From an uncultured Clostridia bacterium (lineage in GTDB: Bacteria; Bacillota; Clostridia; Christensenellales; Borkfalkiaceae), in NCBI GenBank assembly GCA_947625865.1, contig CANQQD010000008.1, positions 1 to 58,764 of the forward strand: DNA of 58,764 nt, written 5' to 3'. Positions 57,297 through 58,764 of the stretch are shown one piece after another. Every line of letters starts with the position of its first letter. Position 1 is the stretch's first letter. The notes under the pieces are model-generated. The model ran no database searches and had not been told where the DNA came from. It worked only from the letters and a program-made list of their open reading frames with translations. The position numbers were made by a program, and so were the translations under genes.

Positions 57297-58295
57297 TTAG
57301 ATTTGGTAAAACCCTATCTTTTTATACACCTTGGAGAGCGTTCTCCCCGCCGTGTGCGCGGCGCGTTCCGCACCGTTTTTGAGGACTGTATTGAGATATT
57401 CCCTGTCGGCAAGTATTTTTGCCTGCTCGCTCTTTACGGGCGCGAGCCTATCCGAAACAACCTCGCCCACGGCAAGCTTGAAGTCGCCGTAGCCCTTACC
57501 CGCAAACTCCGCCTCGGCTTCGGGTATGGTCTTATCCGCAAAAACCGAATATATCGTGAGCAAATTGGAGACCCCGGGCTTGTTTTCGGGATCGTATTTT
57601 ATCTCCGAGCCGCTGTCGGTCACGGCGCGCTTGAACTTGCGGATAACAGTATCCCTGTCGTCCGACAAAAACACCGAGCCGTTGGGATTTTCCGCCGATT
57701 TGGACATCTTTTTTACAGGCTCCTGCAAATCGTTTATCTTTGCCCCCACCTTTAAAAACAGCCCCTCGGGCACGGTGAAGGTCGGCGAATATATGTTGTT
57801 GAAGCGTTGGGCGATATCCCGCGCTATTTCGAGGTGCTGGCGCTGGTCCTCGCCCACGGGCACATACTCCGCCTGATATAAGAGTATATCCGCCGCCATT
57901 AAAACGGGGTAGTCCATAAGCCCCATGTTCACGTTTTCGGCGTGGCGGGCGGATTTATCCTTGAATTGCGTCATTCTCTCCATCTCGCCCACATACGTGA
58001 AGGTATTCAGAACCCAGCACAACTCCGCGTGCGCGGGGACGTGGGACTGGATATAGAGGCAGCACTTATCGGGGTCGATCCCGCAGGCGATATACAGCGC
58101 GAGCATGGAAAGGGTCTTTTGCCTGAGCTCGGCGGGATTTTGCCGCACCGTTATGGCGTGCATGTTGGCTATCGCAAAATAACAGTCGTAGTCGTTTTGC
58201 AGCTTGAGCCAGTTGCTTATAGCCCCCGCATAATTGCCTATTGTTAAATTGTTGGTAGGCTGGATAGCCGAATAAAGCGTCTTTTTACCGTCCAT
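57297..58295 (-). CDS. trpS: tryptophan--tRNA ligase
   Basis: 332 residues. Class I synthetase for tryptophan. TLYSAIQPTNNLTIGNYAGAI contains the HIGH-equivalent (TIGN), DYPVLMAADILLY is the substrate region, and KKMSKSAENPNGSVFLSDD is the KMSKS loop. The ATG at 58295 gives the standard start. A TTG at 58310 is the only upstream alternative. No T-box leader or trp regulatory element was found upstream. A promoter lies at 58326-58354. Confidence 0.97.
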   Translation of the reverse strand: MDGKKTLYSAIQPTNNLTIGNYAGAISNWLKLQNDYDCYFAIANMHAITVRQNPAELRQKTLSMLALYIACGIDPDKCCLYIQSHVPAHAELCWVLNTFTYVGEMERMTQFKDKSARHAENVNMGLMDYPVLMAADILLYQAEYVPVGEDQRQHLEIARDIAQRFNNIYSPTFTVPEGLFLKVGAKINDLQEPVKKMSKSAENPNGSVFLSDDRDTVIRKFKRAVTDSGSEIKYDPENKPGVSNLLTIYSVFADKTIPEAEAEFAGKGYGDFKLAVGEVVSDRLAPVKSEQAKILADREYLNTVLKNGAERAAHTAGRTLSKVYKKIGFYQI

Positions 58296-58325
58296 TTCAA
58301 TACGACCCAAAATTACTTCAATTTA

Positions 58326-58354
58326 ATAATAGCATACCGCTTTAAAAAAAGCAA
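58326..58354 (-). promoter_or_regulatory. promoter of trpS
   Basis: Minus strand TTGCTT (58349-58354), 17-nt spacer, TATTAT (58326-58331), about 30 nt before the start codon. Confidence 0.65.
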
Positions 58355-58458
58355 AGATTTTTTCGGTCACTTTTGTGCGGCATAGACTTATTTCACCTTG
58401 CGTTCACACCGTTTTCGCACAGAACGCCAAAGGAGGGGTGGGAGCGACGGGTCTACCC

Positions 58459-58511
58459 GTGCCCTCTTCCGTCGCCGACGGGGGAGGGTGTCACGAAGTG
58501 ACAGGTGGGAG
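58459..58511 (-). repeat. 54-bp two-hairpin module, reverse
   Basis: Standard stems GTCGCCGAC and GTCACgaaGTGAC, ending GGTGGGAG. Confidence 0.85.
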
Positions 58512-58537
58512 TATGGGTGATTTATTGCTCCCCTCAG

Positions 58538-58642
58538 TCTCGCTTCGCTCGCGTTAAATATGCTGCGCATTTTAAATATTTGCTGCGCAAATGTTAAATA
58601 TCGGCTGCGCCGATGTGAAATATTTTGCTCCGCAAAATGTTG
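58538..58642. repeat. array of 22-bp hairpin units
   Basis: Five units. The last three (ATTTGC..GCAAAT, ATCGGC..GCCGAT, ATTTTGC..GCAAAAT, 58576-58642) repeat those at 6389-6455 in the same order. One short unit (TATGCtgcGCATT) is unique to this copy. Confidence 0.85.
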
Positions 58643-58691
58643 TGGTGGAGATTATGAGAAGTGGTTTTTCCCATACCCTCCACTCCCCTGT

Positions 58692-58722
58692 CTCACACGG
58701 CGTAAGGACAACGCCGTGTTCG
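58692..58722 (-). repeat. ACACGG hairpin of the nested module
   Basis: ACACGGCGTaaggacaACGCCGTGT, inverted relative to 13953-13981 and 34533-34563, near the right edge of the window. A GCGCAGGC-type stem follows. Confidence 0.7.
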
Positions 58723-58764
58723 GTCACCGCCTGCGCCTTTCTCTTTGCGCAGGCTCATCTCGCG

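Overview
The window reads as a chromosomal segment of an anaerobic Bacillota bacterium, most likely an uncultured Clostridia-type gut lineage. Evidence for this is gene content (tig-clpP-clpX-lon-engB order, anaerobic ribonucleotide reductase nrdD/nrdG with NrdR boxes, Rex, RqcH, a Clostridia-style gltX, DegV, DUF5685), roughly 50% GC, and consensus sigma-A promoters with 17-nt spacers. No prophage, CRISPR array, rRNA or tRNA gene was seen. The only RNA gene recognised is tmRNA.

Layout. 1-5.3 kb: rplM-rpsI and cysE-cysS-alaS on the minus strand (alaS is a short form without the C-Ala domain). 5.5-6.3 kb: a DeoR-type regulator. 7.3-13.1 kb: minus-strand run of an HTH membrane regulator, gltX, a CmpB-type membrane protein and a MacB-like ABC transporter. 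14-18 kb: DegV, membrane proteins, LMW phosphatase and a LOG-family protein. 18.1-18.9 kb: ssrA (tmRNA) with a 111-bp tandem array directly behind it. 19-23 kb: plus-strand run of 1-phosphofructokinase-like kinase, Sfp-type transferase, MTA/SAH nucleosidase, ung and apgM. 23-29.8 kb: tig-clpP-clpX-lon-engB. 30-34.2 kb: rqcH, small membrane proteins and a large anchored extracellular protein. 35.4-40.7 kb: ROK kinase, rex, a small membrane protein and an RND transporter. 40.8-45 kb: nrdD, nrdG and dut, interrupted by a GIY-YIG nuclease element. 45.2-49.3 kb: HNH protein and a divergent SPFH / ribbon-helix-helix / ATP-grasp operon. 50-58.3 kb: glpK, a GH4 glycosidase, thiol peroxidase, an RNA methyltransferase, a J-domain-like/DUF5685 pair and trpS.

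The most unusual feature is in the spaces between genes. About 6 kb consists of modular, hairpin-rich repeats. One family (called here the post-stop module, about 130-180 nt) begins exactly at the 3' end of genes in sense orientation. It starts 0 nt after the stop codons of clpP, nrdD and the ABC transporter gene, supplies the stop codons of the RND and ATP-grasp genes, and lies behind rpsI. A related tandem array lies behind ssrA. Its stems differ between copies by compensatory changes, which points to a conserved RNA fold. In two cases it lies between operon partners (clpP/clpX, nrdD/nrdG). Other families are a 54-bp two-hairpin module (nine copies, also covarying), 22-bp hairpin arrays, a triplicated 70-bp unit, and inverted-repeat elements ending in TGTCATTC. 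One of the last group carries a GIY-YIG nuclease gene and is bracketed by a perfect 81-bp duplication of the nrdG end. These repeats are the best candidates for an undescribed system.

Functions and start sites are inferred from reading the sequence. No database or folding program was run.
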